From Neopestalotiopsis rosae (lineage: Eukaryota > Ascomycota > Sordariomycetes > Amphisphaeriales > Sporocadaceae): a stretch of DNA of 64,000 nt. The DNA lies in the NCBI GenBank assembly GCA_023078685.1, contig JALGAS010000007.1, forward strand, positions 2,666,001 to 2,730,000, written 5' to 3'. Positions 50,101 through 62,672 of the stretch are shown piece after piece; position 1 is the first letter of the stretch, and every line of letters starts with the position of its first letter. The notes under the pieces are model-generated. The model ran no database searches, was not told the DNA's origin, and saw only the letters and a program-made list of their open reading frames with translations. Position numbers and translations under genes: made by a program.

Positions 50101-50516
50101 CGTGGCACTGGCTGGAGGTTAGGGGGTGGAGTCTCATGGCGGAGGTTCTCTGGGACAGGTGAGCGGGTCGGGTTCCCAGCGGCGGCGGTCTCGGCCTTGT
50201 CGGCGTCGTACTGTCGCTGGAAGAAGGGGTCGTCGACAATAGACTCCAAGGACGACAGAGAATCGGACGAGACCGGCTCGTCTTCGTGGATCGAGGCGCT
50301 CGTGCGGTAGACAGAGGTGGCGGTGGTCGCAGTGGTTGCGGTGGAAAACCTCGAGGTGACGGAGGGCGAGGGGAGGGAGGGCGCAAAGGAGGGCGCGATG
50401 GAGGCGTTTGAGGTCTGTCGGCTCCGGCCGTGTTTGAGAGATTCGGAGCGGCGGCGATGGGGAGTGCCCGTCGAGTGCCTGTGAGAATGCTGAGCCTTCT
50501 GGTCGCGGGAAGCCAT
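47183..50516 (-). CDS. RasGEF with N-terminal Ras-like GTPase domain
   Basis: Six exons (50046-50516, 49621-49945, 49331-49534, 49000-49110, 47329-48896, 47183-47281) join in phase to about 925 residues. Order: a basic Ser/Thr/Pro-rich N-terminus; a Ras-like G domain with P-loop GANGVGKSHF and base-recognition TKCD; a linker (RPLSQHSKHSRASS); a RasGEF N-terminal exchanger motif (TFDELVDRLIAPKFSRADSN); and a CDC25-type RasGEF catalytic domain (DWVMFSSIRIRDLVRH, NHFNHIAKWVANMVL, RIPYMPLHRRDL). The switch II DxxGQ is not seen, so the G domain may bind but not hydrolyse GTP. The protein probably exchanges GDP on Ras or Rap-type GTPases. The junction before the large exon looks like a GC-AG intron. 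The first donor could also lie about 30 nt earlier. Confidence 0.85.
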
Positions 50517-50843
50517 GAGTGATTCTGCATAACAGTTTTCCCTACCCGAAACAAGACAACTCAGACTACCTGCAAGTAGCAGCAGTAGGCAGGAACAAAC
50601 AGCTGCGGCCTATGATATTGGCAAAATAGACGCAGCAACCAAGCAACCAAGCAGCCAAGCAAAAGAAGCGTATCTTTCTCTCTCCTCTCCGGCGGTTGGA
50701 GCTACGTATGACGGATAGTTGCGACCAGCTTCGCAGGCGATTCGGATTGGTTACCTCGAGGGGTCGTGGCAACTGTATCTCGACTGGATTGGATGGGTTG
50801 CGTTCAAAGGAGGCGCCGTCAAGGTTTAGTAGCTACGTCGAGC

Positions 50844-50865
50844 GTCTGTCTGTCTGTCTGTCTGG
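50844..50865. repeat. (GTCT)n microsatellite
   Basis: Five or more gtct units in the leader region upstream of the RasGEF gene. Confidence 0.7.
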
Positions 50866-52760
50866 CCCTTGGCTTGGTGTGCTTGTGCGTGCCTGCTGTG
50901 CCCGTGGGGTTCGAGCCGCCGGGAGGAGGGTAAGGCAGGTAGGGGAGGAGAGAGGTGTTTCTGGCCCGGGCCGGTGTGGTTGGTTGGTGTGGTCCACGGG
51001 TGTTTGGCGTGTGCGTGCATACACTAAGGTCAGATAGGTACCAGTCCGAGTCCCAGTACGGACGTGTGGGCATGTGTGCAAATGTGTATTGCTAGAGCTT
51101 GTGCGGCGGGTTGTATGTGTGCAGCAAGCATCAGGCATTTGAATGCAATGTGGGGGCACTCGCTCTTCTGACGAGGTAGTTAGGTACCTAGGTAAAAAAT
51201 GTGAAGGCCTGTGATGTGATATGTGTGTACAGTATGTTATGTGTATGTATGCAACGTAGTGGTAGGAATGTATCTTCCTGCAGGTAGATGCAGCTGCCGC
51301 TGTCTGGAACTCAGCTGCTTGAGGCTAGTAATGTAGAGGCAAAGCTTGGAAGATGGGAAAGTCAAGGTATCTAGCTACCTCGCAGCAATCTTTGGCATCC
51401 TCGCTGATGGATGATCTCAATTCCATTTATACGTAATAAGCCTTATCCATGATTTGAATTGTTCTTGGTTTATTTAGAGTGCCCTCTATCAAGCAAGGTA
51501 CACGCCTACTTGGCTTGACATACCTTCTTAACATTTCAAGTCTACACAGGGACGAAGTTATGTGGCTGGCCATTTGATGCAAGCCATGGCAATATGCATT
51601 TAATTCGCTGTCGTCAGGAGGGGCCCGGCAGAACTGCTAAAACGCGCCGGGGGGAAATTTAACAGCGCTATGAAGAGCAGACCTGGACAACCCCTCATTC
51701 ACATATATTGGAAAGCAGGTGGCACTATCTGGAACGCAAAACTGCACACATGCATGTCGGGGTACCTTATGGATTGGCACACTTTTTTATTCTGAAAACG
51801 GCGCAGAATCGGCACAATGTTTCTCGGGTCTTATTTTACAGAATATAGATGAGCACATTCTTGAGGATATCCAGGGTCAACATTCCGAGCCGCAAGCTCC
51901 CCCAAATCGCCAGTATTCATGTTATTGCTTGAACGCTTTTCCGGCGTCATCAAGGAATCCGTGGTGCACTCACAATACAAGATGGATCCTGGACAGCTTG
52001 ATGCGGAGCCCGGACCCCTACTTAACGTGGCCCGACCTTCTGTTGACTCCTCAGCGTCCTTGCGTAAACTAAATTTGTATCATGGACCAGACTTGTGTGT
52101 GTGTTCATCTGCCCACTAAACCCGTCATCATGACAAGACTTGCGAGTATAATTATATTGTCAACGTTGATTTGAGCCCTCACCACCAGCACTTCTTTTTG
52201 GCTCTCATTAGACTTACTCTGTCACCCTACCACCAGCCATGGCATCCAAGGCCAACTTGTGCGTCGTATGTCCAATTTCAGCCCCCTTGTTGTCGTCGAC
52301 TCCGCCACCAAGAAGCCTGGAGCCTGAAGCCTGGAAGCGTGATGGATGACTGCAGCTGTCCCGCGGCAATATTGATCACTGCATGAGCACACACTGCCAG
52401 ATCCTCCTCATCCTCGCAAATCGATGAACCATATACCCATGACCGGCCGCTCTTGCTTTTCTGTCCTCCTGCTGCTGCCGCCGCCGCCCACGCCAACCAT
52501 CCAGCCCTGCAGCGTTCAACACTCCCAATGATGAATTGAGTCTCGACGCACGTGGGTTTGGGAAAACCCAATCAGCGGCCCCACTGATCACCCATTCTGT
52601 CGGCTCACTGGCTTAACGGCCGCTGCAGGGATCAATTTGATTGCCAGTCTGCCTCTCTTTTTCAGCCTTCAACCACACATCATACACACGTCCCCCAAAC
52701 GAAACTGCAAATTCCCTCTTTGGCTCTACTGTAACTTCGCTTATCATTTGAAATCAACAA

Positions 52761-52950
52761 ATGAGGTTCCCTGGCAACTCAGCAATTCCGAGGCAGGGCG
52801 GTTCTAGGCCCAATACTCCTTCGTCTCCCCACGCCTCGGCAATTGCTTCTACACCGTCCAGGTACCTAGGCAAGGCACCACGGGCCGACTGACACGACTG
52901 ATAAATTTAGAGCCGGTGAGCGTCACGACGCCACTGTCGCAAATACATAA
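52761..52950 (+). pseudogene. possible truncated gene start
   Basis: A CT-rich leader ends in a good start context (acaaATG). A 101-nt exon encodes a Ser/Pro/Arg-rich N-terminus (containing SRPNTPSSPHASAIASTPS). A gtacct donor, a CTGAC branch-like site and a tttag acceptor define a 49-nt intron (52862-52910). The second exon continues in phase with GERHDATVANT and then stops, giving only 46 residues. It may be the surviving 5' end of a decayed gene, a real small protein, or part of a longer gene with an intron I cannot place. Function unknown. Confidence 0.3.
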
Positions 52951-55900
52951 ACCACCGCAAGCCACCATCTTACGAATCATGTACCACAGTAGATTTTTGG
53001 TTGCGCGGTCCATGTTTCTACCACATAAACACACGCATCACTCTACCGATGTCGGGCAAAGCACCAGTGGTCATGGCAAGATTGCATTGCAGTTGCCATG
53101 AATCAAATGGGAGCTCACGCAAATTCCAGTGCTTTCCGGTATGCTGGGGATGTCAACGTATCTTGTGAACCAGCATGGTTGATTTTGGTTGACTCATTGG
53201 TTCATTGGTGAACGAGAAGACAGACCATTATCAAGGCAGGTACGCAGTCGTGTTAGACTATTCAATGCCATATGGCCTTGACCAAGGCAGTGCAACCGTC
53301 CATGACTGGCTGTATGTTGATGTGCTCAACATATATGATCAGGCAATACTAGAGGCCTTGCTCGACGACGGATATTCCACTTCTCCCTTCACGAATGAGA
53401 CCAGGAGATGGAGATGGAGATGATAGGACAGTCAAGACTTCTTACTGGTCAGGGCATACCCGCGACCTTTAAAGCATCATGAGGTGACTGAATCTACACG
53501 TATAAATGACCGCAGCTTGTAATGGTGATGATCATCCTGATTCCAAGAGCGAATTCTTGTGCTTAAAGTACATGCAAGGTGGTTGGCAGGATTGTATTGC
53601 CATTTTGTAGATGTGCCGGAGTTATGGCCTTCCGAGTGTATCAAATGCCAAACCCCGACGAGGCCGTGTCCTCAAAGAAATCGGGTGATGATGGTGCGAC
53701 GGCGGTACTCTTATTTATGGCGCTGAAGTCGATTCAACCTCAGGAGATGTGCGTGCTGCCATGACACGTTCTGATTCGAGTAAGTGTCACTGGATTCATG
53801 CTGCGCGATTGTTGAACGCGCGGAATAAAGGAGTTCATCATTGAGCGGACATGCCACCATCTTGGCATGTGATGCCTGCTTGGATAGGTAATTGGAAATT
53901 TGCAGTTCAAATGTGCCCGCGGATATGTCACAGGCTGCAGCCAGCTTTGGGACATTATCATCATTTCTATAAGCATTCGAAACTCGTATATTATCATCAG
54001 CGTGTCCGAGATCGCCCAAAATCATTTGCGGTGCCCCTCTTTCATTTGCCAGCGTAGTGGCCAGTCTGGAGAGGGCCCCATACTGATGATACCTCAGGTC
54101 ACCGCGAAAATTGATACTTATCCCACTGTTTAGGGCTTGGGGTGGGAAATTGTTGACTGAAGGGCGAGAACAAAGAAAGAAAACAAGATCCGATTAAGCA
54201 TGAGTCGGAGCTGATCAGCCGCGTTCCGCGATATCGATTCTATTCGGATGAGCAAAACTCAACCATAACAAGAAATAAAAATCTCAATCACGATTGAGTG
54301 GAATCTCAAACGCCTTGAGCACCAGGAAAGGGTCCACTTCTGCAGACGGTACGGCTGGCATGCAAGTTTTGACACTAGTATAATCCTTGGCTCTTGCTCA
54401 CATACCTGAAATGTTTCTTTCCTGTTGCGTTGGGCCAGTGGCACGGCCTCTTGTCAGGAAGCCCATAATTTGGAACATATTCTGCGTCTATCCACGTGGG
54501 AGGAAGGGTCACGATGAAACCCAAAAATCCATGTTACGTGTACGTAGTATATTATCTGAGAGTGCGGAACAGAAGCGCCCAATTCGAATTTTTGTGACGT
54601 ATCCGCTCTCTCTCATACCATAGTATTTATTTCCAACGTTGACAAAGAAGTTCCAAGGTTATGGCAGCACAGTTCCACGTACCATGGGTTGACGACAACG
54701 TTTCATATTGACGAGCTATAGGAAAAAATGGGGACCCGGTGGGTTGGTTCTCGGGTAGCATCCCGACACGTCAAGCTAAACACTCACATAACTTGACAGG
54801 ATCATGCTCCTTGTGATGGAGATCTGCTTACCATATGCCAACCTCCTTCTATACAGGTATCCAGCAGTGCGGCGGAGATGCGGCCGCTGCAGAGATTCTA
54901 CTGAAAGCAAATATCGCTTTTTTTTCGACGCCTCCAAATACACAATTACTAGTGTTGAAGTTTAAAGTCTTCATGGTATCGTACTATAACACTTGCTTAC
55001 ACGGAAAGCAGTCGATTTGTCGCAAGCAAGTAGCCGTCTAGCATGAGCCGACTGGCTGAATAATCTCCTGTTACTCTGCTGTCACAATTGCCGTGCGAGG
55101 GGTGAAGATTGCCAAGCATTACTATGTACACTTATTATGTCGTGCTGGGCTGTCATCCAGGTCCGTCAACCCAGGGGTGGGTTGCCAAAGTTGCTTACTT
55201 TTGGCACGCAGAACTTGGTGGGCAAAGCAAGACCAGGTCTCGAACGGGCAGAGACGCCACAACATGCGAGAAAGGAAGAAAAGAGTTCAAGGCTTAAAAC
55301 GGCAGCTTGCATTTGCAGTTTCCGTGCACCCGGGTAAGTGTCCCGAGAAGTTTCCGACCATTGGATCGGCAGGGCTCTAGAGGCAAAGTAGACAGTCCCC
55401 CGAGATGATCTTATCTGTGCCCTGTGTTGCCTGGGGGGAGTAGGAAAAAAAAGTTAGGTCTACTTCCGTACGTGGGCTTTGGTGGGACGATACTTTTTTG
55501 CTGTTGTTGTTGTGGTCCGTGGGAAAAGGTGGCTAATGAATTTAAACGTTATGAGCTACTAAAACGGCCGCCATCAAATGTCCCTCCTCTTTTTTCGCAA
55601 ACTTCCGTAGGGTCTAGCGAGAGCATTGACATGCGCCAAACATCAGTCCAACATATATCAGCCGCTTGCCGGTCCTTAGCATGAGCCAATTGATCGAATG
55701 TTTCGACGAGTAGAAACATGATAGCGTCGTTGCTATATCTTCAAGCGTCTGTGCTCAGGCACAACCGCCGCCTGTAGGCTCATCCTATCGACCCTCTTTT
55801 AAGTTACGGGCCCAGTGCGCTCTCGTATAGCGTCGTTGGGGAGGAGAAATAGAAACACCACCAGTAGAATGACGAGAGTATGTACTTACTTGCCCTCTAT

Positions 55901-56807
55901 CTCTCATGTTGCAGCATCATGATCTAGTCACAAAGCTGTCAAACTGCAAGCCTTCGGAACCAGGGCTCTTGCATTCAGGCAGGTTCAGGTGAGATTTTGG
56001 CTTGCATATCGTCGTCGGCTGTCAATATGCGGCGCCGGACATTACTTTATGTAGCCCCTACTGCTCAGCCTCTACCTTCGTACTTTGTGGCTACTTACTA
56101 CACTCGGTATGGATCCATAGAGACGAGTGTATTGCCCTTCTCAGGCTTCGCACAGAGAGGGACAGAAAAAAGAGCCGCTTCCAGAACCTCGGCAGCAAAG
56201 CGGTAGCTTCCCCTAGCTGGGGCTGTCTCATCGAGTGTGCCATTTAACCACGAGGAGTGTAGATCGCCAGCCCAGAAGCTGGTAAAATACGCTGGAGCCC
56301 TTGTTCTGCCTGGCTCTTTTGGCGTGCGTGGTGGAGTCTCTTTTCACTTCGGCATGTCTAGCCCCTCGTGGGCTTGATGTAGTACTCGCCATGGGTCCAG
56401 ATAGCCACCCGAAGTCTCATCAACGCCAGAAAGAGACGTGTGCAGTCGCATCAGATCCGGGGCAGTTCAAAATTCAAATGTCCATCTATAATGGATTAGG
56501 ATGGCTTCCCCCCCATGGTCCATGGTGGCACCCTCCCTAGTGCAGGAACCACGAGGTGCGCATCAGGGGTCCCGCAAGAGTCGTTGCAAAGAAAGAGGCC
56601 TGCCCGCCTTGACCAAATACCGGGGATCCGATGACAGAGGGAAAAGGTCGGGACACACACAGCAGGGTCTCCCTGAAGAGAATCCATATATTCACCATGC
56701 TTCCGCTTCATCTGGAATCCGACTCGGCTTGGATCCGGTCTGCCACTTTTCCAAGACCATCCCATCTTTCTGCCGGCAGAATATCAGTTCGCCTGATTTC
56801 ATAAGTG

Positions 56808-58228
56808 ATGGCCGAGATCGAGAACCGGGGCCCTCAGCTCCTCGGCGTCGATGTTTTCTTTATTATTCTTGCTTTAATAACTACATTGCTGAGATGCTAT
56901 GTTCGGATCTTCATGGTCAAGTCGTGGGGCAAGGAAGACTGGTTCATGCTGGCTGCTACGGTTGGTCACATTCTTCTCTCGCGAGCTCGCATCGTTGAAC
57001 TAAACAATCATATAACAGACTGCATTTGTTCTCTTTTGTTCATTCTCGATATCTGGTGTCCACTATGGAACAGGTCGTCACTTTGCGGACTTGACGGAAG
57101 ATAATGCCATGGCGGCCATGAAGGTAAGTTCTAGTCCTGCCCATATGATCCTGAGACGGTCTAGGAACCTTTGCTAAGTCATCATATACAGTCCTGGTTC
57201 TTTTGCTACCTCTTCTACGCCGCCTCCATGATCTGCTCGAAAATGTCCATCGGCTTCTTCCTCCTCCGTATTACCGTCAAGAAGATTCATATCTGGATTG
57301 TATATGGTGCCATGTTCTTCTCCGTCCTTTCGGGTATTGCGTTTTTCCTCGTCACATTATTACAATGTACACCAGTTTCATTCTTTTGGTAAGTTTTATA
57401 AGCCCACTTTCTAAGCACTCCTGTCCATAACAACCCTGCTTGACGTCAACTGTCATGAAAGTCAAGACTTACATGAAATTCATTGGCAGGGAACGAGTTG
57501 GAGAGTTCTACGGTGACCCGATGGAGGGTACTTGCGTCAGTGCCGAAGTGATTATCGGTCTCGCCGCCCTTTACAGCTCTTTCAGCGTCTTATCAGACTT
57601 TACATTTGCCATCCTGCCAGCTTTCCTGCTGTGGGATCTCAAGATCGACAGGAGAACAAAATTCACCATCATCCCCATCCTGGCCATGGGCTGCGTGGCC
57701 TCGTTGGCCGTCGTGGCGCGGTTCCCGTACCTGCCGCGCTTCCGCAACTTTGACTTTCTCTTCGCCACCGTCGACATTGCCATCTGGTCGGCCGTGGAGC
57801 AGGGGCTGGCCATCGCGGCGGGCTGCCTGGCGACGCTGCGCCCCTTACTCAAGGAGGTGAGCTACCGGCTCGGCTGGACCAAGCCGTCGACGGGGGCCTC
57901 GGGGGGCCACACGAGCGGCATGATGCAGTCGGGCACGTTTCCCAACACGGGCAACGGCCGCAGCCGCGGCATGAGCCGCAACCTCGACATGTACGACCTG
58001 TCCGAGTTCACGCAGCTCGACGACGAGGAGTCCAAGATTGGCCCCAAGACGCCTAGGTCGGCTCGCTTTAGCATCCCGAGCCTGCGGTCGCCGAAGCTGC
58101 CGCCGTCGAGTGATCGGAAAAGTGGTAGTACACAGGTCAAGGAGGTGGTTTCCGAATCAACCGACAGTGAGGGGGAGCTCAGTGATCCACACGGTAGACA
58201 TGCCGTCGTGTCCAAAGAATTTCCTTAG
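56808..58228 (+). CDS. PTH11-like seven-helix membrane receptor
   Basis: Four exons (56808-56960, 57019-57123, 57192-57388, 57490-58228) encode 397 residues. Hydrophobic helices include VFFIILALITTLL, FFCYLFYAASMICS, YGAMFFSVLSGIAFFLV and TFAILPAFLLWDL. Rhodopsin-like fungal signatures are present: RIFMVKSWGKEDWFMLAA, GVHYGTGRHFADL, CTPVSFFWERV and the DRRTKFTIIPILAMG loop. A CFEM domain is absent. The last 120 residues form a Ser/Pro-rich cytoplasmic tail. Relatives of Magnaporthe Pth11 sense surfaces or nutrients; the ligand is unknown. Intron 1 uses a weak gttggt donor, but the join restores the conserved motif. It is followed by a CorA-like gene on the same strand, 0.8 kb away. Confidence 0.87.
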
Positions 58229-59026
58229 TTATTGTTCACGGATGAAATTAAAACGAAAAGTGTAGGAAAGCCGGCTGTAAGATAAGTAGTAGTTATTATA
58301 TCAGATACCCTGGCACCCTGACGGAAAGAAGGGTAGCATAATTTGTAAATTATGATCGTTACGAATTGATAAAGTCATGAATTTACTGGATGATTACGTG
58401 CCTGCTGAATGTACAGGATACATAATCGTGACCCTTTGAACAGGATGAGCATCCCTGCCAGGGTGGCTGTCAAACAGGCTTACTCAAGGTATACTATAAC
58501 TTTAGTGATCTTTCAGGTTTGGAAAGCTTCGTATCAAGCTGGCTTGGCTTTTTGCACATCCCTTAAACTTGCAAACGTCTTCTACTGTGGGTGATGGATA
58601 GAGGATCGAGAAAGATGGGAAGAATTGCGCCAAGAATAATGAATATATAATAAAAGGGAGAGGAAAGGGGAACGACACAATAGCGATACGAGCTTTTCGT
58701 GGTTCTCAATTGCACTGCGTCGATTGTCCCCTGGCCGTGAGGCGTTATTTTGCTTAGGTGATCGTCGCAGTGGCTGATGTCAATGGACCAGGAACAGACA
58801 CATCTACTCAAATCATTAAATTTACACTTTACGCCCTGGGGATATACGTCTTCAGTCAGCCTTGCGAACCCCGTGATCTTGATTGCCTCTTTGCTGAGAG
58901 GGGTCTTCGGCTGTTCGGCTAAGATATCTCACCATGCGAAATGTATTTCCTGCAATTTACAGAAGGAGTCACTTTACAAGACCCCTTCCTATTCACTGAC
59001 TTCACTGAGTTACGACTGCGACGGCA
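58229..59026. other. intergenic region
   Basis: About 0.8 kb between same-strand genes, AT-rich. No gene is supported. Confidence 0.4.
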
Positions 59027-60850
59027 ATGAAGCTTGATGGAGTGCTGAGGCATATTGTAGGCACTAGCTTACGAATGCTGTTGCGACCGCACACCTTCTT
59101 CCTCGGCCCCCAATTATCGGAGCAGCGAAGTCGTCAGCCAAGTGACGGAATCGCTTTCTTACAAGTGCTTGATTTCGATACGAACGAGAACGTCCAAGTC
59201 CAGATAATCGGTGATATTCGAAAGCTACTCAACGAGGCCAACGAGGGTCCCAACCTTTCGAAGAGAATTACTGATTTGACCAATCACCTACCAAACCAAG
59301 CACAATGTGTAGTGCGGCTTTATATTGAGCAGGATTGTGACAAGAACTATACCTATCTCACACATCTCCATTCTGTGCTTAAAGATTTCCCACTTACTGG
59401 ATATTGCTCAGATGTGTCCCGTGGGTTCGAGGCCGCAGCTGCCCAGTGGTCTGGGACAGCACACAGTTCTTGGTGCAGAGCGTGGTCATTTGGATTCCGC
59501 AGTTTTTCCAATATCCAAAAGCTACAAGAGGAAAAGGGTCTAAACTTTCGAAGATTACTCGGGATCGGAGATACTTTCACAGACGAAACAATGTCCATGG
59601 CGAGAGCTTCTGCGCGAGCCCTGAGCACGAACCTGACGAGAAAGGTCCGGCAGATGTGTGTACTAGAGAATCACCAGGAGGAGCTTGTGAGTAAGTCGTT
59701 AATCCCGGCCCCAAGCCCTACTCCCATGCAGTTAAGACTGTGTGTATGCAGAGATCGTCTTCACACAACCATGTCTCGACTTCAAGCTCTCTCAAACCAG
59801 AAAAGTTGACTCTCTACAGTGCTCATATCCTGCCAGAATTATGGACAAGCAATGATCGATGATGCCAAAAATTCTCTTGGCCTTATTGATATCCTCTCCA
59901 GATTATGGAATCATTACGCACCCTTGACTTATGGAGGCAGTCAGATTTTGCAGAAGAAGCTTTTGGTTCTATGGTATCACCATGCCCACTTGGTGGAGCT
60001 GTCCGAATTCATCAGAGTAATGCGTAGTCTTTATTTCATGGGGCGCCAAAGGCTTTTCGATTCACGTAACTCTTCATTGGCAAAGGATTTGATGGAAGAG
60101 ATGACCTACGACATAGGCTTCTACCAGGAACTCGAAAGTAGTATCAAGAACCTGACGTTACTGATCGAGTCACTTTCTTCCAGTATCGAAGCTACTTTCA
60201 ATCGACAGGAGAAAAACGACGGACAGGAGTATCTTGTGGATCAATTCAAAGAACTCATGGCCGATATCCGTGGTGTGTGCGCGGATACACTGAACAAAAC
60301 GACCGACATGTCGGCGAGCATGGATAACCAAATGAAGCTTCTGGAGCTGCGGCGTGAAATCGAGCAATCAAGCAGCCTCTGGATCTTGTCAGTTCTTGCA
60401 AGCATCTTTCTTCCTCTCAGTCTTGCAAGTGGTGTTTTGAGTATGGGGACACGATTCAACGATCTGGGCCCTATCCTCTACGACTTCTGCGGCGTTACAG
60501 TCCTGCTCATGGCCCTGGCCTTCGTCATCCTAGTGGTCACACGACAGCTCATGAGATTGACTGAAGTTATTGAGAGTCTGAGATCGTCTTCCAATCGCGT
60601 TGTCCAACGTCTGTGGACCATTTTCCTGATCGCAATGATGTTACTAGGTTGGGGCATGGTGTTGAGCTCATTCATAGTGGGCATGCTAGAAGATATCAAG
60701 CTAGGAGTGCGGATCTTAGGTTTTGGTATATTGTGTCTGCTTGGACTAACGATCATTGGAGGCACTGGCATGAGGAGCGTTGGCGGATTCATTGATGTAT
60801 TGCAACGTCGGTATGGTGAGGATGAAAGCCTCAGACAGCCGCCTATTTGA
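59027..60850 (+). CDS. CorA-like multi-helix membrane protein
   Basis: Two exons (59027-59690, 59820-60850; 129-nt intron) encode 564 residues. The first 330 residues are soluble and helical, with QKLQEEKGLNFRRLLGIGDT and MCVLENHQEEL. A long helix (QMKLLELRREIEQSS) leads to the membrane part, with four hydrophobic segments: LWILSVLASIFLPLSLASGV, FCGVTVLLMALAFVILVVT, WTIFLIAMMLLGWGMVLSSF and LGFGILCLLGLTIIGG. The segment IFLPLSLASGVLSMG resembles the end of CorA helix 1, but the GMN selectivity triplet is not present and there are four helices instead of two. Magnesium transport is therefore uncertain. The start was chosen as the first Met of the open frame; an upstream exon cannot be excluded. 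Confidence 0.7.
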
Positions 60851-62672
60851 GTCCCAGATAGATGAGACAACTTGAATGGCGAATAGTTCTGTCCAAGCGG
60901 TTTGGAATGTTACCATAATTTGAGAACTACGCGTTGCGGCAGTATGAGTTCTTGGGGTTTCTGCTTTAATTTTGCCCGCTTCCCATTACCTGCTCATTAT
61001 TGAAATTTTGATTAAAACCATGGTGTTGATACGTTGTCGTGCAATGCTTATATCGAATGATCTTAAAATAAATCGAGATTTTTGCTTTAGACTTGGGGGA
61101 GTTTTCACGTGGTGAGTGATATATGGATTGAGAGTTTTATTGTTGTTCGGGGCAATTCCATGTTATCTCCGAGTCTGAGACATGCCAACTGTGTTACAAT
61201 CTAGAAGGTTTGGAAGACATCAACTCTCACACGCTCTTTAACGTCAACCTTACGTCACAATGTAGGAATACGTTTCTGCTTCTTCAGTACCGAGGTATGT
61301 AAGACGATATATTGTAAAGCGGGTTGGAAGTCTTGATCAAATGCTTTACGTACGCACGAGCCTACCATATTTTTATCCCGTAAACCCCGAGGTGGGATTG
61401 AAGAAGCCCATTCTGAGAATGTGGTGTCTTGTAAGAATCTGCGATTCAGACAGTGGGCGCTAGAGCTGCAAGAGACAGAAAACCCGGACTGCATGAACTA
61501 GTGCTGCTCTGTACAACAGCGATGATCTGCGATACGACGTTGAAGGAGTCAGGAGTGAGACGGTGAGCAGTGGGATTCAGAAGTCTCCAACTTTTTTGTT
61601 TACCCACATGATGGTGGTGTTCTGCCGCTGACCAAGACATGGTTATCAGTGCCTGGGATGAGGAATTTTAGAGAATCCCATCATATAATCAAGCTTGGAA
61701 GATCACTCAGTGATTGGCCTAACCTAGATTCGACTCTACCTAGACTCGCCAGTGCTCCCGAGAAACGCCAACCAGGATCACCGGAGGCTAAGCACGGTCG
61801 CTAGGTTCCTGAGGCTCTTTGTGAGATTTGACGCCGGGCTGTCGAGCATCGCGTCTTTCACCGCCGATCGGAAACTTGGCAGACCGCAACGCGGATTGTT
61901 GAGAGCGCGAATTGGCATGCGTGATGTCATTCCCCGTTACTAGCGCTGCTATGGGCAGGGAGCTTCTGACATGGCAGTCTCCAGTACTTGGTTCCCCATA
62001 TGATTCTCCGCACCCTTCCCCGTCTCTGTACTTTGGGGGAAGTCGACGGCCTGGACAAATGGGAGCGGCGCTGACACAGGGGGGGCCCATGGGGCTTATC
62101 CGGGCTGGGCCTAATGCCCCCGACTGCCCCTCCACCCCAGGCCAGCTCGTCCTGTAACATCGTCAACTCGCGTGGGTTTGTCTGCAAAAGCCATTTGGTT
62201 TTGGTTTTCTCTGGAACAAACTGCCCGCTACGCTGGCCCTGTCCCGCATAGCAACGCAGCTTTTGAGACCCGACCTGCAAGCCAACGCAGACCAACCAGC
62301 CAGTTGGCAATGCGCGTGGTAGGTGGTAAGCTTGAGTTTGCGCCCGCGCCCCTCCTCTCCTCCTCGAGTCGACTGGACGGCTTGCCAGAATGAGATAGTC
62401 AACCATACCTAGCTCTCTTCGCGTACCTGAATCTTTCTGCCACACCACACCTGTGCTGTCACAAAATTTAAATTTTTGAGTTTTCCTGCAAGCTCTTCTT
62501 CTCCTGCTTCTTCTCCTGCTGCTGCTGCGTTCTCTTGAATAGACTTTTTCTTTCCGTGAGCTCCCGTGAGAACCGGTCCGACGTTGTCCAGTCTGATCTC
62601 GTTTCCGTGTCGTCCTACCACCCGTAGCAGCAAGTTCCCTCTCGTGCCGCAGTTCCTGCACAAGCCGACGCC
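60851..62672. other. intergenic region upstream of glucosidase
   Basis: About 1.8 kb. The last 250 bases are CT-rich and leader-like. Nothing coding is recognised; frames on the minus strand here (61927-62661) are likely shadows. Confidence 0.4.

Larger units (their letters stand above)
50517..56807. other. 6.3-kb gene-poor region
   Basis: Contains a (GTCT)n microsatellite near 50844-50865, TG-rich low-complexity DNA near 51060-51270, and a possible 5' gene remnant at 52761. No complete gene is supported. Scattered frames of 60-165 codons lack recognisable domains. Confidence 0.5.

Noticed and set aside
44881..50516. Secondary-metabolite cluster around the Zn2Cys6 factor
   Set aside because: No polyketide synthase, peptide synthetase, terpene cyclase or P450 gene is seen within the window.
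53579..53764. 61-codon frame with a DDG motif, considered as an IMPACT/YIH1 domain remnant
   Set aside because: Only a few residues agree and the SRWYGG block that defines the family is not found nearby.
61927..62661. 244-codon minus-strand frame upstream of the glucosidase
   Set aside because: It lies over the leader of a confident gene, is rich in Arg/Ser/Gly from CT-rich DNA, and shows no domain.
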